Counted from the stretch's first letter, positions 7,622 through 16,178 are shown. The stretch: 43,143 bases of DNA from Acetobacterium bakii (GCF_001263355.1 NZ_LGYO01000019.1:1-43143), one strand, 5' to 3'. The notes: generated from the letters alone by a model not told the origin. Translations and numbers: made by a program.

Positions 7622-8818
7622 ATGTTAACACTTGATAAAATTTACCACGCATCATTCACACTTAAAAAATACATCCGTCCCACGGATTTGATTCATGCCC
7701 CGAAAATTCATCCGGGCAGCGACATTTACTTAAAAACTGAAAATTTGCAGATTACTGGGTCCTTCAAGGTTCGGGGTGCCTGTTATAAAATTTCCCAGCT
7801 CAGCGAAGCGGAAAAGGCCAAAGGGGTTATTGCCTGTTCTGCCGGAAATCATGCCCAAGGGGTTGCTATGGCCGCTGCTATCAACAATATCAAAGCTCTG
7901 ATCTGTCTCCCGGATGGGGCGCCCATTTCCAAGGTTGAAGCAACCAAGGCTTATGGTGCCGAGGTCTGTTTGGTTGAAGGAGGATATGACGAGGCTTATG
8001 CCAAGGCCCTGGAGCTTCAAAAAGAAAAAGGGTATATATTTATTCATCCTTTTGACGATGAAGATGTTATTGCAGGTCAGGGAACCATTGGCCTGGAACT
8101 GCTTGAAAGCCTGCCGGAAATGGACGCTGTCATCGTTCCGGTGGGCGGCGGCGGATTAATTTCGGGGATCGCTTATGTTATAAAATCACTGAAGCCGGAA
8201 GTGAAAATTTACGGGGTTCAAGCCTGTGGGGCGCCAAGCATGTATAACTCATTGGCGAGCAATGAAATACAGCGCTTGTCTGAGGTTTCTACTATTGCAG
8301 ATGGCATTGCGGTAAAGGAACCTGGGAAAAACACCTTTGAACTTTGCTGCAAATATGTTGATGAGATTGTGACTGTCACTGAGGATGAGATTTCAACGGC
8401 AATTCTTACTCTTATTGAACAGCAAAAACTTATTGCCGAAGGTGCCGGGGCAGTGGCGGTTGCCGCCGCCATGTTTGGAAAAGTTCCGGTTGCCGGGAAA
8501 AAGGTGGTTTGTGTGGTTTCCGGAGGAAACATTGATGTTACTATTTTATCCAGGATTATTAAACGGGGTCTGCTTACCTCGGGGCGAACCTGTTCTCTGA
8601 ACATTGAACTGCTTGACAAGCCCGGACAACTTAAGAGTGTATCTCAGATTATTGCGGACTTGGGTGGCAACGTCATTTCAATTCATCATGAACGGAGCAA
8701 TGAAGCATCGAATATCAATGGCTGCTTTTTACGGGTTGAACTTGAAACACGAAACTATGACCATATTGAAGAAATTCGAAATGCTTTGATAAATAAAGGA
8801 TTTCGCCTGGAATCTTAG
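7622..8818 (+). CDS. ilvA: Threonine ammonia-lyase (threonine dehydratase) with ACT domain
   Basis: A 398-aa PLP enzyme that deaminates threonine to 2-oxobutyrate and ammonia. The PLP lysine is K49 in SFKVRGA, and the phosphate-binding glycine loop is GGGGL in VIVPVGGGGLISG near residue 180. A C-terminal ACT domain (about 325-398, beginning SLNIELLDKPGQL) is present, as in the short TdcB/IlvA forms of Firmicutes. The ATG at 7622 follows GGAGGAAGAG; the reading frame stays open 31 codons upstream, but without a ribosome site. It is monocistronic, between its own promoter and the promoter of the next gene. A biosynthetic versus catabolic role cannot be decided from the sequence. Confidence 0.93.
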   Translation: MLTLDKIYHASFTLKKYIRPTDLIHAPKIHPGSDIYLKTENLQITGSFKVRGACYKISQLSEAEKAKGVIACSAGNHAQGVAMAAAINNIKALICLPDGAPISKVEATKAYGAEVCLVEGGYDEAYAKALELQKEKGYIFIHPFDDEDVIAGQGTIGLELLESLPEMDAVIVPVGGGGLISGIAYVIKSLKPEVKIYGVQACGAPSMYNSLASNEIQRLSEVSTIADGIAVKEPGKNTFELCCKYVDEIVTVTEDEISTAILTLIEQQKLIAEGAGAVAVAAAMFGKVPVAGKKVVCVVSGGNIDVTILSRIIKRGLLTSGRTCSLNIELLDKPGQLKSVSQIIADLGGNVISIHHERSNEASNINGCFLRVELETRNYDHIEEIRNALINKGFRLES

Positions 8819-8909
8819 TTCATAAAGATCTTATTTTACTGTTTGTTCTCAAGTTGAAAGGGTATAATAAAATTAGAGTTGTATTAAAATATCATTGAGG
8901 GGTGAAGAA

Positions 8910-9263
8910 ATGTTAACGGATATTAGCGAAGATTTAAAAAAAATATTTTTGTTCGGTGTTGGAGCGATGGCAATGACCGCTGAGAAATCGAAGGTTCTTA
9001 TTGAGGAATTAGTGGAAAAGGGCGAGCTGACCGTGGAACAGGGCAAAATTCTGAATGAAGAATTAAAACACAATATTAAAGAAACCATCAAAGAAAATAC
9101 TGCTGCAAAAAAAGCGGAAGCCAAACCGTTAGTGGACGAAGTTGCGGCGAAATTAGATGATATGAACATCGATGATCTTCAAATTCTTAAAGAAAAAATA
9201 GCAATGCTGGAAAAAAACGCAATGTATGAAAAAGAAAGTGCTTCCACCGAAGAGGATCAATAA
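8910..9263 (+). CDS. Phasin-like small helical protein
   Basis: A 117-aa, highly charged, predicted all-helical protein resembling the phasin-superfamily proteins found beside UbiB-type kinase genes in many Clostridia. The pattern runs from FGVGAMAMTAEK through LVEKGELTVEQGKILNEEL, followed by a Lys/Glu-rich coiled-coil tail. The start at 8910 is chosen for the GAGGGG site 8 bases upstream. A TATAAT box at 8863-8868 may be its promoter. It ends five bases before the UbiB-like gene and probably works with it. No polyhydroxyalkanoate synthase is in the window, so a storage-granule role should not be assumed. Confidence 0.75.
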   Translation: MLTDISEDLKKIFLFGVGAMAMTAEKSKVLIEELVEKGELTVEQGKILNEELKHNIKETIKENTAAKKAEAKPLVDEVAAKLDDMNIDDLQILKEKIAMLEKNAMYEKESASTEEDQ

Positions 9264-9268
9264 CAGCA

Positions 9269-10891
9269 ATGGTTTTTAGCATGGTTAGAAAGCGCAAAAA
9301 AGAAAAGCCAAAAAAAACCAATGGCAAAAGGATGAAAAAAATCCTTTCGATTTTGGTTAAGCAGGACATTACCAAAGGGTTGACCCCAGAGAAATTGCGA
9401 CTAATCCTCGAAGATCTGGGGCCGACCTTTGTTAAAGTCGGTCAGATTCTTTCCATGCGACAGGATGTTTTGCCCAGAGAATATTGCAAGGAACTGGAAA
9501 AGCTCAGGACTCAGGTGAAACCCATGGCCTACGAAACCGTCATCGGTGTGATGGAAAACGAATACTCCAGGTCAATGGCAGATATCTTTCTGGAATTTAA
9601 TAAAGAGTCCCTGGGATCGGCATCCATTGCCCAGGTTCACGCCGCTGTTTTAAAAGACGGATCCAAGGTCGTGGTTAAGATTCAAAGACCTGGCATTTAC
9701 GATGTGATGGCCCAGGATATTGTTTTGCTCCAAAGGGCCGTGGGGGTGCTGAATATTGCCAGCGGTATGGGCAATGTAGTGGACTTTCGGATGATTTTGG
9801 ATGAAATTTGGAATACTGCTAAACTGGAAATGGACTTTCTTAATGAAGCTCAAAATGCCCATCGCTTTTTTAAGCTGAATCAGGATATTAATTATGTGAG
9901 CTGCCCGCTGATTTATGATGAATATACCACATCAAAGGTATTAATCATGGAGTACATTGAGGGCATTGAAATTGATCAGACAGAGGCCTTAATTGCAGCC
10001 GGCTATGATTTAAAGGAAATTGGTATAAAATTTGCGGAAAACTTCGTCAAACAGGTCATTGATGATGGATTTTTTCAGGCGGATCCTCATCCCGGCAATA
10101 TTATCATTCGCGATGGACAAATCATCTGGATTGATTTGGGAATGATGGGGACCCTATCTAAACGGGATATGGGCCTTTTCCGACGGAGTGTCAAGGCCAT
10201 TGCCATTAGTGACATTGAATCCCTGGAAGGGGTTATCTTAGCCATGGGGGTCCATAAAGGACCGCGTATCAATCACGCTAAACTCTATGAAGATATTGAT
10301 ATGATGCTTCAGGAGTATGGCACAGAAGATTTGAGCAATGTAAATATCGGCAGGGTAATGGAAGAAATGATGCGCATTGCCGGGGATAATCATATCGCCA
10401 TGCCCAGCGGCATCAGTATGTTAAGCCGTGGTGTGATTACCATTGAAGGTGTGATCTCCGTAGTTACTCCGGAAATTAATATTGTCAGTATTATGACAAA
10501 TCATATGACCGGCCAAGAATTAAAGGATTTTGATTTACAAAAGTTCATTGAAACCAATGGCCGTAGGTTTTTAATCTCAGAAGATAAGTCAATTGACATT
10601 CCCGGCCAGATTTCCGATCTGCTCAGGCAGACAAATAAGGGTCAGCTCAAGGTTAATTTAGAGCTGTTGGGATCTGAAGAACCCTTGGGAGAAATTGATA
10701 AAATGGTAAATAAAATTGTTACATGTGTGATTACAGCCGCCTTGCTCATCAGCTCTAGTTTTATTGCCACTACAGATATGACCCCGAAAATCCTGGGAAT
10801 CCCAGCTTTGGGAGTTATCGGTTATTTTGTGGCCATGATTTTAGGTGGCAATCTGATCTATTCGATTTCTAAAAAAAAGAAACAGCGCTGA
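9269..10891 (+). CDS. UbiB/ABC1 family atypical kinase (AarF-like)
   Basis: A 540-aa member of the UbiB/ABC1/ADCK atypical kinase family. Visible features are the KxGQ motif region KVGQILSMRQD, the nucleotide-binding segment GSASIAQVH, the ion-pair lysine in VVVKIQRPG, the catalytic FFQADPHPGN and the metal-binding IDLGMMG. The C-terminus (about 485-535) has two hydrophobic segments likely to anchor it in the membrane. In ubiquinone makers UbiB supports quinone synthesis; here its substrate is unknown and a lipid or isoprenoid-quinone function is only inferred. The ATG at 9269 has AGAGGA twelve bases upstream; the ATG at 9281 is a possible alternative. Confidence 0.9.
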   Translation: MVFSMVRKRKKEKPKKTNGKRMKKILSILVKQDITKGLTPEKLRLILEDLGPTFVKVGQILSMRQDVLPREYCKELEKLRTQVKPMAYETVIGVMENEYSRSMADIFLEFNKESLGSASIAQVHAAVLKDGSKVVVKIQRPGIYDVMAQDIVLLQRAVGVLNIASGMGNVVDFRMILDEIWNTAKLEMDFLNEAQNAHRFFKLNQDINYVSCPLIYDEYTTSKVLIMEYIEGIEIDQTEALIAAGYDLKEIGIKFAENFVKQVIDDGFFQADPHPGNIIIRDGQIIWIDLGMMGTLSKRDMGLFRRSVKAIAISDIESLEGVILAMGVHKGPRINHAKLYEDIDMMLQEYGTEDLSNVNIGRVMEEMMRIAGDNHIAMPSGISMLSRGVITIEGVISVVTPEINIVSIMTNHMTGQELKDFDLQKFIETNGRRFLISEDKSIDIPGQISDLLRQTNKGQLKVNLELLGSEEPLGEIDKMVNKIVTCVITAALLISSSFIATTDMTPKILGIPALGVIGYFVAMILGGNLIYSISKKKKQR

Positions 10892-10996
10892 AAAGTGGTA
10901 CGGCATGAAGATTTTAAGCAAGTTCTGAAGAAACCTTCTATTTCCCCTATCAACTAATGTATAATAAAGAAAAAACAACATCGGATCGGGGGCATT

Positions 10997-11917
10997 ATGG
11001 GCATTGGCATAGATTTAGGCGGGACCACCATTAAAGGTGGGATTGTCAGTTCACAGGGTGATATTTTAGAAGAGTGTTTTAAAATGACTGAAAGTCACCG
11101 GGGATACGCGAGCGTACTGGATGATTTAACAGATTTAATTAACTGCCTTCTGGAATTAGCACCAGAGGAAATGGTTGTTGGCATAGGGATTCCCGGAATT
11201 TTATCCCAGGATGGCAGCACCGTTTTGTCCTGTCCGAACCTTGAATGGAAAAATGTGGCATTGAAAAAAGACTTGGAAGCCAGGTTAACAGTTAAGGTTC
11301 TACTCGTCAATGATGCCACTGCTGCCTGTATTGCCGAGTCCGCTTTTGGGAGTCTTGGCGGTAAGGCCAATGCCATGATGATTACTCTGGGTACCGGGGT
11401 TGGCGGCGGTCTTATTCTTAACCATAAGATCATTACCGGAGCCCACGGTGTTGCCAGTGAGGTCGGGCATATGGTTATGGGTAAGAATTTTTATTCCTGT
11501 GAATGTGGGAAAAATGGTTGTTTGGAAACTTTTGCATCAGCAACCGCTTTGGTGCGATATTGTGATATGAGACTAAAGCAGGGAGTGCGTTCTTCTCTAG
11601 AAAAAGCGAAAATGATGGATGCGAAATTCATTGTAAATGAGGCGAAGTCCGGGGATGCGTTGGCACTGGAGGCCATTGATCGGTTGGCTGAATACCTGGG
11701 TATGGCAATTTCCAATATCAGTGATCTGGTGGATCCGGAAATTTACGCAATCGGCGGCGGATTGTCGTATTCGGGAGAATTTCTGCTTGAAAAAATTAGT
11801 CTGGCCACAAAAAAATATTTAACCTATCCGGATTTTGCCACACCGGAAATTGTTCTGGCCAGGTTTAGAAATGAAGCCGGAATTATCGGTGCGGCAAATT
11901 TAGTTAACTATATTTAG
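10997..11917 (+). CDS. ROK family sugar kinase (probable glucokinase)
   Basis: A 306-aa ROK protein without the N-terminal helix-turn-helix of ROK repressors, so a kinase. The ATP-binding GIDLGGTTIKGG is at the N-terminus, the catalytic aspartate is in VNDATAACIAE, and the ROK zinc signature CECGKNGCLET is near residues 170-180. It probably phosphorylates glucose or a related hexose with ATP. The start follows a G-rich site (GGGGG, 10988-10992), and a TATAAT box lies at 10960-10965. Exact sugar specificity is not readable from the sequence. Confidence 0.88.
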   Translation: MGIGIDLGGTTIKGGIVSSQGDILEECFKMTESHRGYASVLDDLTDLINCLLELAPEEMVVGIGIPGILSQDGSTVLSCPNLEWKNVALKKDLEARLTVKVLLVNDATAACIAESAFGSLGGKANAMMITLGTGVGGGLILNHKIITGAHGVASEVGHMVMGKNFYSCECGKNGCLETFASATALVRYCDMRLKQGVRSSLEKAKMMDAKFIVNEAKSGDALALEAIDRLAEYLGMAISNISDLVDPEIYAIGGGLSYSGEFLLEKISLATKKYLTYPDFATPEIVLARFRNEAGIIGAANLVNYI

Positions 11918-11958
11918 AAAATTAGATTTAAGGAAAATAAAAGTTTTCAATAAAAAGA

Positions 11959-11986
11959 TTGAAATTTATTTGAGAATGAATATAAT
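11959..11986 (+). promoter_or_regulatory. Promoter of the rubredoxin gene
   Basis: TTGAAA (11959-11964), 16 bases, then TATAAT (11981-11986), upstream of a leader ending in AAAGGAG and the rubredoxin ATG. Confidence 0.7.
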
Positions 11987-12025
11987 GAATTTATAAATCA
12001 AATTTATTAATAAAGGAGAATTAAA

Positions 12026-12187
12026 ATGCAAAAATACGAATGCGACGTATGTGGCTATGTTTATGATCCTGAGGTAGGTGATCCAGACAATGGTGTGACC
12101 CCGGGAACAGCTTTTTCTGATCTTCCCGATGATTGGGTATGCCCAGAATGCGGTGTTGATAAAAGTGCCTTTTCACCACTAGCCTAG
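12026..12187 (+). CDS. rd: Rubredoxin
   Basis: A 53-aa protein, typical for rubredoxin. The mononuclear iron site is made by the two CxxC-type knuckles C6-x2-C9-G and C39-x2-C42-G, with the conserved [10 protein letters not shown] and [14 protein letters not shown] segments. It is a soluble one-electron carrier, used in anaerobes for detoxification of oxygen or superoxide and for electron supply to flavoproteins. It has its own promoter, an AAAGGAG ribosome site and a strong terminator, so it is a single-gene transcript. Confidence 0.97.
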   Translation: MQKYECDVCGYVYDPEVGDPDNGVTPGTAFSDLPDDWVCPECGVDKSAFSPLA

Positions 12188-12191
12188 TATC

Positions 12192-12219
12192 AAAAAAAGA
12201 GCTTCGGCTCTTTTTTTTT
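12192..12219 (+). terminator. Rho-independent terminator of rubredoxin
   Basis: AAAAAAAGAGC pairs with GCTCTTTTTTT around a TTCG tetraloop, followed by more T. Confidence 0.92.
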
Positions 12220-12307
12220 GATTTAACCAGAAAGCTGAAAGAATCGACTAACACGATCATACAAATAATAGCAAGATTATACCTTTTAATAGTGGTTGAA
12301 GTGTTAT

Positions 12308-12324
12308 ACTCTTAATATAAGAGT
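12308..12324. promoter_or_regulatory. Palindrome at the start of the PocR-AraC gene
   Basis: ACTCTTAATATAAGAGT is a perfect 7-bp dyad with an ATA centre, overlapping the likely transcription start after a TATACT box (12305-12310). A role as an autoregulatory operator is inferred only from its position. Confidence 0.4.
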
Positions 12325-12364
12325 TTTATACGTTTACAATATGTCGATTAAAGGAGTAAAAGAA

Positions 12365-13690
12365 GTGAAAAATGAATTGCATAAGAGAAACTATGGAGCT
12401 TTATCAAGCAGGGATCATTTATTACAACTTGTCGACAAGGAAGTGATTATAAAAATACTGGATGCTTTCACAACCGTAACCGGGATGACAGCTAATATTG
12501 TTGATGTTGAAGGCCATTCGATTTTTTCAAGAAGAGATGCCCAAAAAAATTGCAAATTTTGTCATATGATCTGGAAAATGGAAAAAGAAAAAGGTATCCA
12601 TCGTTGTGTGGGATCCTATGCCAGAGCAGGCAAGCAAGCGGCGATTTTTGATGAACCCTATATTTTTAGATGTCCGGCCGGTTTGATCGAATGGGCAGCA
12701 CCGATTATTATCGATGGAAAGAATTTAGGAACCATCATCTGCGGACAGGTTTTAATGTGGGAACCCGAAGAATTTTTTTGGATAGAACTTGAAGAGATGA
12801 ACAGCTGTCTCACCGATGATTTCAAGGAATTATTTAAAGCCGCCAAAGAGCTCCAGGTTGTTTCCGGTGATAAAGTCCAAAGTGCCGCTTCATTGCTTTA
12901 TCTCATTGCAAACTACATTGTAAGAGCCGGATGGGAAAGCATTCATCATAAGAAAGAACTGGAATTACAGCAATTTTTACTCAATGAAGAAATACAGACC
13001 CGTAAAAACCTTGAAGAAAAATTAAACAGTCAGAGTTTAAATTTCTTTTTAGAAAAAGAAAAGGCCTTAATCGGTAAAATCAAATTAAATGATTTAAAAC
13101 AGTGCCGGCAAATATTCAAGGTGATGGTATCGGATATTTTTTCCGAAAGTCATGGAAAAATTCAAATTATTAAAGGACGTATTTTTGAGTTGGTAGTGGT
13201 TATGTCCCGGGCTTCCGTGGAAACTGGGGTTGATCCGGAAAAATCCATTAGGCTCAATGCCAATTTCATGCAGGAACTGAATAACGCCTATAGCATCATA
13301 GAAATTAATATGGCGGCATCATCGATATTAGAACTGTATTTAGAAGAGATCCGAAACCAGAGTAAATTGAAAAATCGGATCACTATTGAAGGTCTTAAAG
13401 GCTTTATCAGGAATAATTATCAAAAAAATATGACCCTTGAGGAGATTGCAGACTCTGTATATTTAAGTCCTTTTTATGTGAGTCATATTTTTAAAGAAAG
13501 TCAAAACATGACAGTGATGGAATATATGACAAAAGTAAAGCTTGACGAAGCAAAAAAAATGCTGCATAATCCTCGCTTTAAAATCGAAGAAATTGCATCA
13601 AATCTTGGTTACACCGATGGCAGCTATTTTTCAAAAGTTTTTCGTCGAAATGAAGGAATGACGCCAACACAATTCAGACATAGCCTTTAA
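12365..13690 (+). CDS. PocR-domain AraC-family transcriptional regulator
   Basis: About 441 aa. The N-terminal half (about 25-180) is a PocR ligand-sensing domain with conserved cysteines in NCKFC, HRCVGSYARAG and FRCPAGLIEW. A charged coiled-coil linker follows, and the C-terminus is an AraC double helix-turn-helix (about 340-441, with LEEIADSVYLSPFYVSHIFK and a second helix near SNLGYTDGSYFSKVFRR). GTG at 12365 is the preferred start because AAGGAG lies eight bases upstream; the frame is open further upstream. PocR-type regulators commonly control corrinoid-dependent pathways. Here it heads the methyl-transfer island, so it probably senses a methanol-related or C1 ligand and activates the following genes. 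Confidence 0.88.
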   Translation: MKNELHKRNYGALSSRDHLLQLVDKEVIIKILDAFTTVTGMTANIVDVEGHSIFSRRDAQKNCKFCHMIWKMEKEKGIHRCVGSYARAGKQAAIFDEPYIFRCPAGLIEWAAPIIIDGKNLGTIICGQVLMWEPEEFFWIELEEMNSCLTDDFKELFKAAKELQVVSGDKVQSAASLLYLIANYIVRAGWESIHHKKELELQQFLLNEEIQTRKNLEEKLNSQSLNFFLEKEKALIGKIKLNDLKQCRQIFKVMVSDIFSESHGKIQIIKGRIFELVVVMSRASVETGVDPEKSIRLNANFMQELNNAYSIIEINMAASSILELYLEEIRNQSKLKNRITIEGLKGFIRNNYQKNMTLEEIADSVYLSPFYVSHIFKESQNMTVMEYMTKVKLDEAKKMLHNPRFKIEEIASNLGYTDGSYFSKVFRRNEGMTPTQFRHSL

Positions 13691-13722
13691 AAGTATCAGG
13701 TGATTAATAAGAGGAGAAATTG

Positions 13723-14385
13723 ATGGATGTTTTAATCAAAGAAATACAAGAAGGCCTAATTGATGGTAATGCAGAGCTTGTCAAAAACAAAACCGAAAAG
13801 GCGCTTCTAGAGGGTATAAATTCGGAAATCATCATAAAAAAAGCACTCATTCCAACCATGGATAAAATAGGAAAGGAATTCAGAGCCGGGAATATTTATA
13901 TACCCGAGGTTTTGATGTCATCTCGGGCCATGCACGCGAGTCTTTATGTTTTGAAGCCTTTGTTAATTGAATCAGAATTATCGAAAAAAAAGGGCTTGGT
14001 CGTAATTGGAACGGTTGCCGGTGATTTGCACGATATCGGGAAAAACATGGTATCCATGAGCCTCCAGGGCGATGGTTATGAGGTTGTGGATTTGGGTATT
14101 GATGTTCCGGCAGATGATTTTATTTCGGCGATTCTAAGGTATAAACCGGATGTTCTGGCCATGTCGGCACTACTAACCACTACCATCGGCGAGTTTAAAA
14201 ATGTTATTAAAGCATTGATCAATGAGGGATTACGGGAGAATCTCAACATTGTGGTTGGAGGAGGTCCGGTGACCCAGGATTATGTTGATGAAATTGGGGC
14301 AAATGGTTTTGGAAAAGATGTTTTTGGAGCCATCGATATAGTGAATGAACTTTTAGGGAAGAAAGAGGGCTATTTTAATGTTTAA
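13723..14385 (+). CDS. Corrinoid protein (MtaC/MtgC-like)
   Basis: A 220-aa methyl-carrying corrinoid protein with a helical cap domain (about 1-85) and a Rossmann B12-binding domain. Lower ligand His103 lies in GDLHDIGKN (DxHxxG), followed by the MSALLTTT segment and GGGPVT, so all three corrinoid-binding elements are present. The ATG at 13723 is preceded by GAGGAG. The last 8 bases overlap the GTPase start, indicating translational coupling. No methyltransferase gene is adjacent in this unit; it could be an alternative carrier for MtaB or serve a substrate enzyme encoded elsewhere. Confidence 0.9.
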   Translation: MDVLIKEIQEGLIDGNAELVKNKTEKALLEGINSEIIIKKALIPTMDKIGKEFRAGNIYIPEVLMSSRAMHASLYVLKPLLIESELSKKKGLVVIGTVAGDLHDIGKNMVSMSLQGDGYEVVDLGIDVPADDFISAILRYKPDVLAMSALLTTTIGEFKNVIKALINEGLRENLNIVVGGGPVTQDYVDEIGANGFGKDVFGAIDIVNELLGKKEGYFNV

Positions 14386-15016
14386 GAACGAGGGAGAGAT
14401 AAAAAAAGGACGACCGGAAATTATTCTGTTTACGGGATTTCTCGGTTCGGGAAAAACTACGATGCTGATCAAAACCATTGAAATGCTGGCTGAAAAGAAA
14501 AGGAAATGCGCTATTATTATCAATGAAATCGGAGATGTGGGTATTGATAATCGTCAGATGCGAAAACTTGGGTATGATGTATTGGATTTGTTCGGCGGTT
14601 GTGTCTGCTGTACATTGAAGGTAACCCTGGAAGCTACCATTAATCATCTATTGGAGGATTGTGAGGATCTGGATTATATTCTTTTTGAACCGTCTGGAAT
14701 GGCAGATCCATCTGCTATGTATCCGGCAATTACAAATTGTGGTTATGATGTGAATGAAATACATAACATCTTTATTTTTGACCCGCTTAGGGTTGATCTC
14801 TATGTTAATAGCTTAAACAAGTTGTTTAATGACTCACTGAACCTGGCTGGAATGGTGGTCATTAATAAAATTGACCATGCAGCACCGGGAATGGTTAAGG
14901 ATGCCATGAAAATGGTAAAGGATACCAGGCCTGGAATTAAATCGTTCCAGATGAATGTAAATGATGGCTTAACACCTGAATTTAATCAGGCGTTAATTAG
15001 AGAAAGGCGGCAATAG
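14378..15016 (+). CDS. CobW/COG0523-type GTPase (N-terminal GTPase domain only)
   Basis: A 212-aa G3E-family P-loop GTPase. The P-loop is GFLGSGKTT (20-28), the metal-binding CxCC motif is GGCVCCTL (C75, C77, C78), EPSG is at 104-107 and NKID at 163-166. COG0523 proteins are usually 300-400 aa with a C-terminal CobW_C domain; here that part is missing and a separate 157-aa gene follows after one base. The family inserts or delivers metals (Zn, Co, Ni). MtaB is a zinc enzyme and MtaC a cobamide protein, so a loading role in methyl transfer is a reasonable inference. Confidence 0.85.
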   Translation: MFKNEGEIKKGRPEIILFTGFLGSGKTTMLIKTIEMLAEKKRKCAIIINEIGDVGIDNRQMRKLGYDVLDLFGGCVCCTLKVTLEATINHLLEDCEDLDYILFEPSGMADPSAMYPAITNCGYDVNEIHNIFIFDPLRVDLYVNSLNKLFNDSLNLAGMVVINKIDHAAPGMVKDAMKMVKDTRPGIKSFQMNVNDGLTPEFNQALIRERRQ

Positions 15017-15017
15017 A

Positions 15018-15491
15018 ATGTATCAGAAAGATTTTATTCCAATTGTTTTAAAAGTTAAATTTAAATCCGAAGAACCAATAGCTATTGAAAAGTGGAAACA
15101 ACTCATTGGTGATTTATTTCTTGGATATGCACAGCGCATAACAGAAAAAGGCGATTGTTTTATTGGACATATTAAGGCTCTTGCTGATATTTCAGAATTT
15201 TCATATATTAAATTCAGCTGTATTAACGCTTTGGCCGGAGTTAATTCAGAATTTCATGGTGAGCTCCAAAGTAATTGTAAAATAAACATGGTAATTAACT
15301 CTCTGGTTACGAATATGAGTAATCATGAAAGTCGAAAACTTTTGAACCAGTCCTGGTTATTGACAATCAATCAAGAAGAAAACATCAAAATGCAGATAGA
15401 AGATGAAACACCTGATACCCTGGAAGAACACCATCACCATCATGAAAATGAGCCATGTCCAATATGTGAAAACAAACATCATATTCACTAA
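15018..15491 (+). CDS. Small protein with His/Cys-rich C-terminus, probable partner of the GTPase
   Basis: A 157-aa protein starting 1 base after the GTPase stop. The body has no motif I can name with confidence; size and position fit a detached CobW C-terminal-like domain. The last 25 residues are striking: five consecutive His, then CPIC and HHIH, a typical metal-binding tail of CobW/HypB/UreG-class chaperones. Together with the preceding GTPase it would form a two-piece metallochaperone. A strong terminator follows, ending the transcription unit. The metal and the client are unknown. Confidence 0.7.
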   Translation: MYQKDFIPIVLKVKFKSEEPIAIEKWKQLIGDLFLGYAQRITEKGDCFIGHIKALADISEFSYIKFSCINALAGVNSEFHGELQSNCKINMVINSLVTNMSNHESRKLLNQSWLLTINQEENIKMQIEDETPDTLEEHHHHHENEPCPICENKHHIH

Positions 15492-15492
15492 A

Positions 15493-15536
15493 ACATAAAA
15501 ACAGTGCTATTTACGAAAATAGCACTGTTTTTATGT
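15493..15536. terminator. Strong bidirectional terminator
   Basis: ACATAAAAACAGTGCTATTT and its exact complement form a 20-bp stem around ACGA, flanked by A- and T-runs. It separates the regulator/GTPase unit from the mtaB unit. Confidence 0.95.
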
Positions 15537-15746
15537 CTTATAATATAATAAAAATGTAAAAAGCAATATAATACCTAAAAGTATAAGGATCGTCTAAAGA
15601 CATAACGCCTCATGCAAGGTATTATAATAGCATAAATATATATTTACTAATCCTGTCAGGATAAAAGAATAAGCATTTTTTTAAAGAAGTGTTTTAATTG
15701 GTTTAGAAATAACATTTGAAGGTTATTTCAGATTAAGGGAGATTTT
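15537..15746 (+). promoter_or_regulatory. Upstream region of the mtaB operon
   Basis: A TATAAT box is present at 15623-15628, but no good -35 hexamer lies 16-18 bases upstream, which suits a promoter needing an activator. AATACCT (near 15570) and AGGTATT (near 15618) are inverted. The perfect dyad ATCCTGTCAGGAT (15650-15662) lies in the leader. The PocR-AraC protein is the obvious candidate regulator. AGGGAG precedes the first start codon. Confidence 0.5.
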
Positions 15747-16136
15747 ATGGATCTTTTAATATTAACTAGTCTTATGAGAAATCTTGAAGAAGAGGAGATT
15801 ATGAAACATCTGGACAACTTTGTTGCTGATAATCCAACAAAGGATCAAGGCATTGAAGTCATAAAAGCGTGTCAGAAGGGGACAAAAGAAGTTGGAATGC
15901 TATTTGAAAAGGGTGAGTACTTTGCAGGGGATATATTATTTGCAGGGAAGCTCCTGAAAGAGGCAAAAGATAAACTGCATCCAATCATTGGCGATGATGT
16001 TGACCGCTTTAAATCCGGATGCATCACTCTTGGTTTTGTGTACGGAGATACACATGACAAAGGGGAAGAGATTTTTGAAAGATTAGTAAAAAGAGCCGGA
16101 TTTGTGGTGATCAATCCACAATTCAGAGCTTCCTAA
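15747..16136 (+). CDS. Truncated corrinoid-binding protein (cap plus half Rossmann domain)
   Basis: A 129-aa protein resembling the first 120 residues of MtaC. The cap-domain pattern EKGEYFAGDILFAGKLLKEA matches SGEMFVPEVMESADTMNEG of MtaC, and GFVYGDTHDKGEEIFERL keeps the DxHxxG lower-ligand motif. It then stops after the second beta strand (GFVVI), so the Ser/Thr and GG elements that cradle the corrinoid tail are absent. The start has a good AGGGAG site. Only 42 bases separate its stop from mtaB, so there is no hidden remainder in another frame. It is the first gene of the mtaB operon and could be a cofactor-transfer, regulatory or decoy partner. Confidence 0.82.
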   Translation: MDLLILTSLMRNLEEEEIMKHLDNFVADNPTKDQGIEVIKACQKGTKEVGMLFEKGEYFAGDILFAGKLLKEAKDKLHPIIGDDVDRFKSGCITLGFVYGDTHDKGEEIFERLVKRAGFVVINPQFRAS

Positions 16137-16178
16137 GTAAACGATTAGCAATTAATAAATAATTTGGAGGAAAAAAAA

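Noticed and set aside
14375-14647. 90-aa minus-strand ORF over the GTPase gene
   Set aside because: Antisense to a gene with clear motifs, with no ribosome site or promoter.
15747-16136. Frameshifted or decayed mtaC
   Set aside because: There are only 42 bases to the mtaB start, the frame is clean, and the ribosome site is good; a short gene is the simpler reading.
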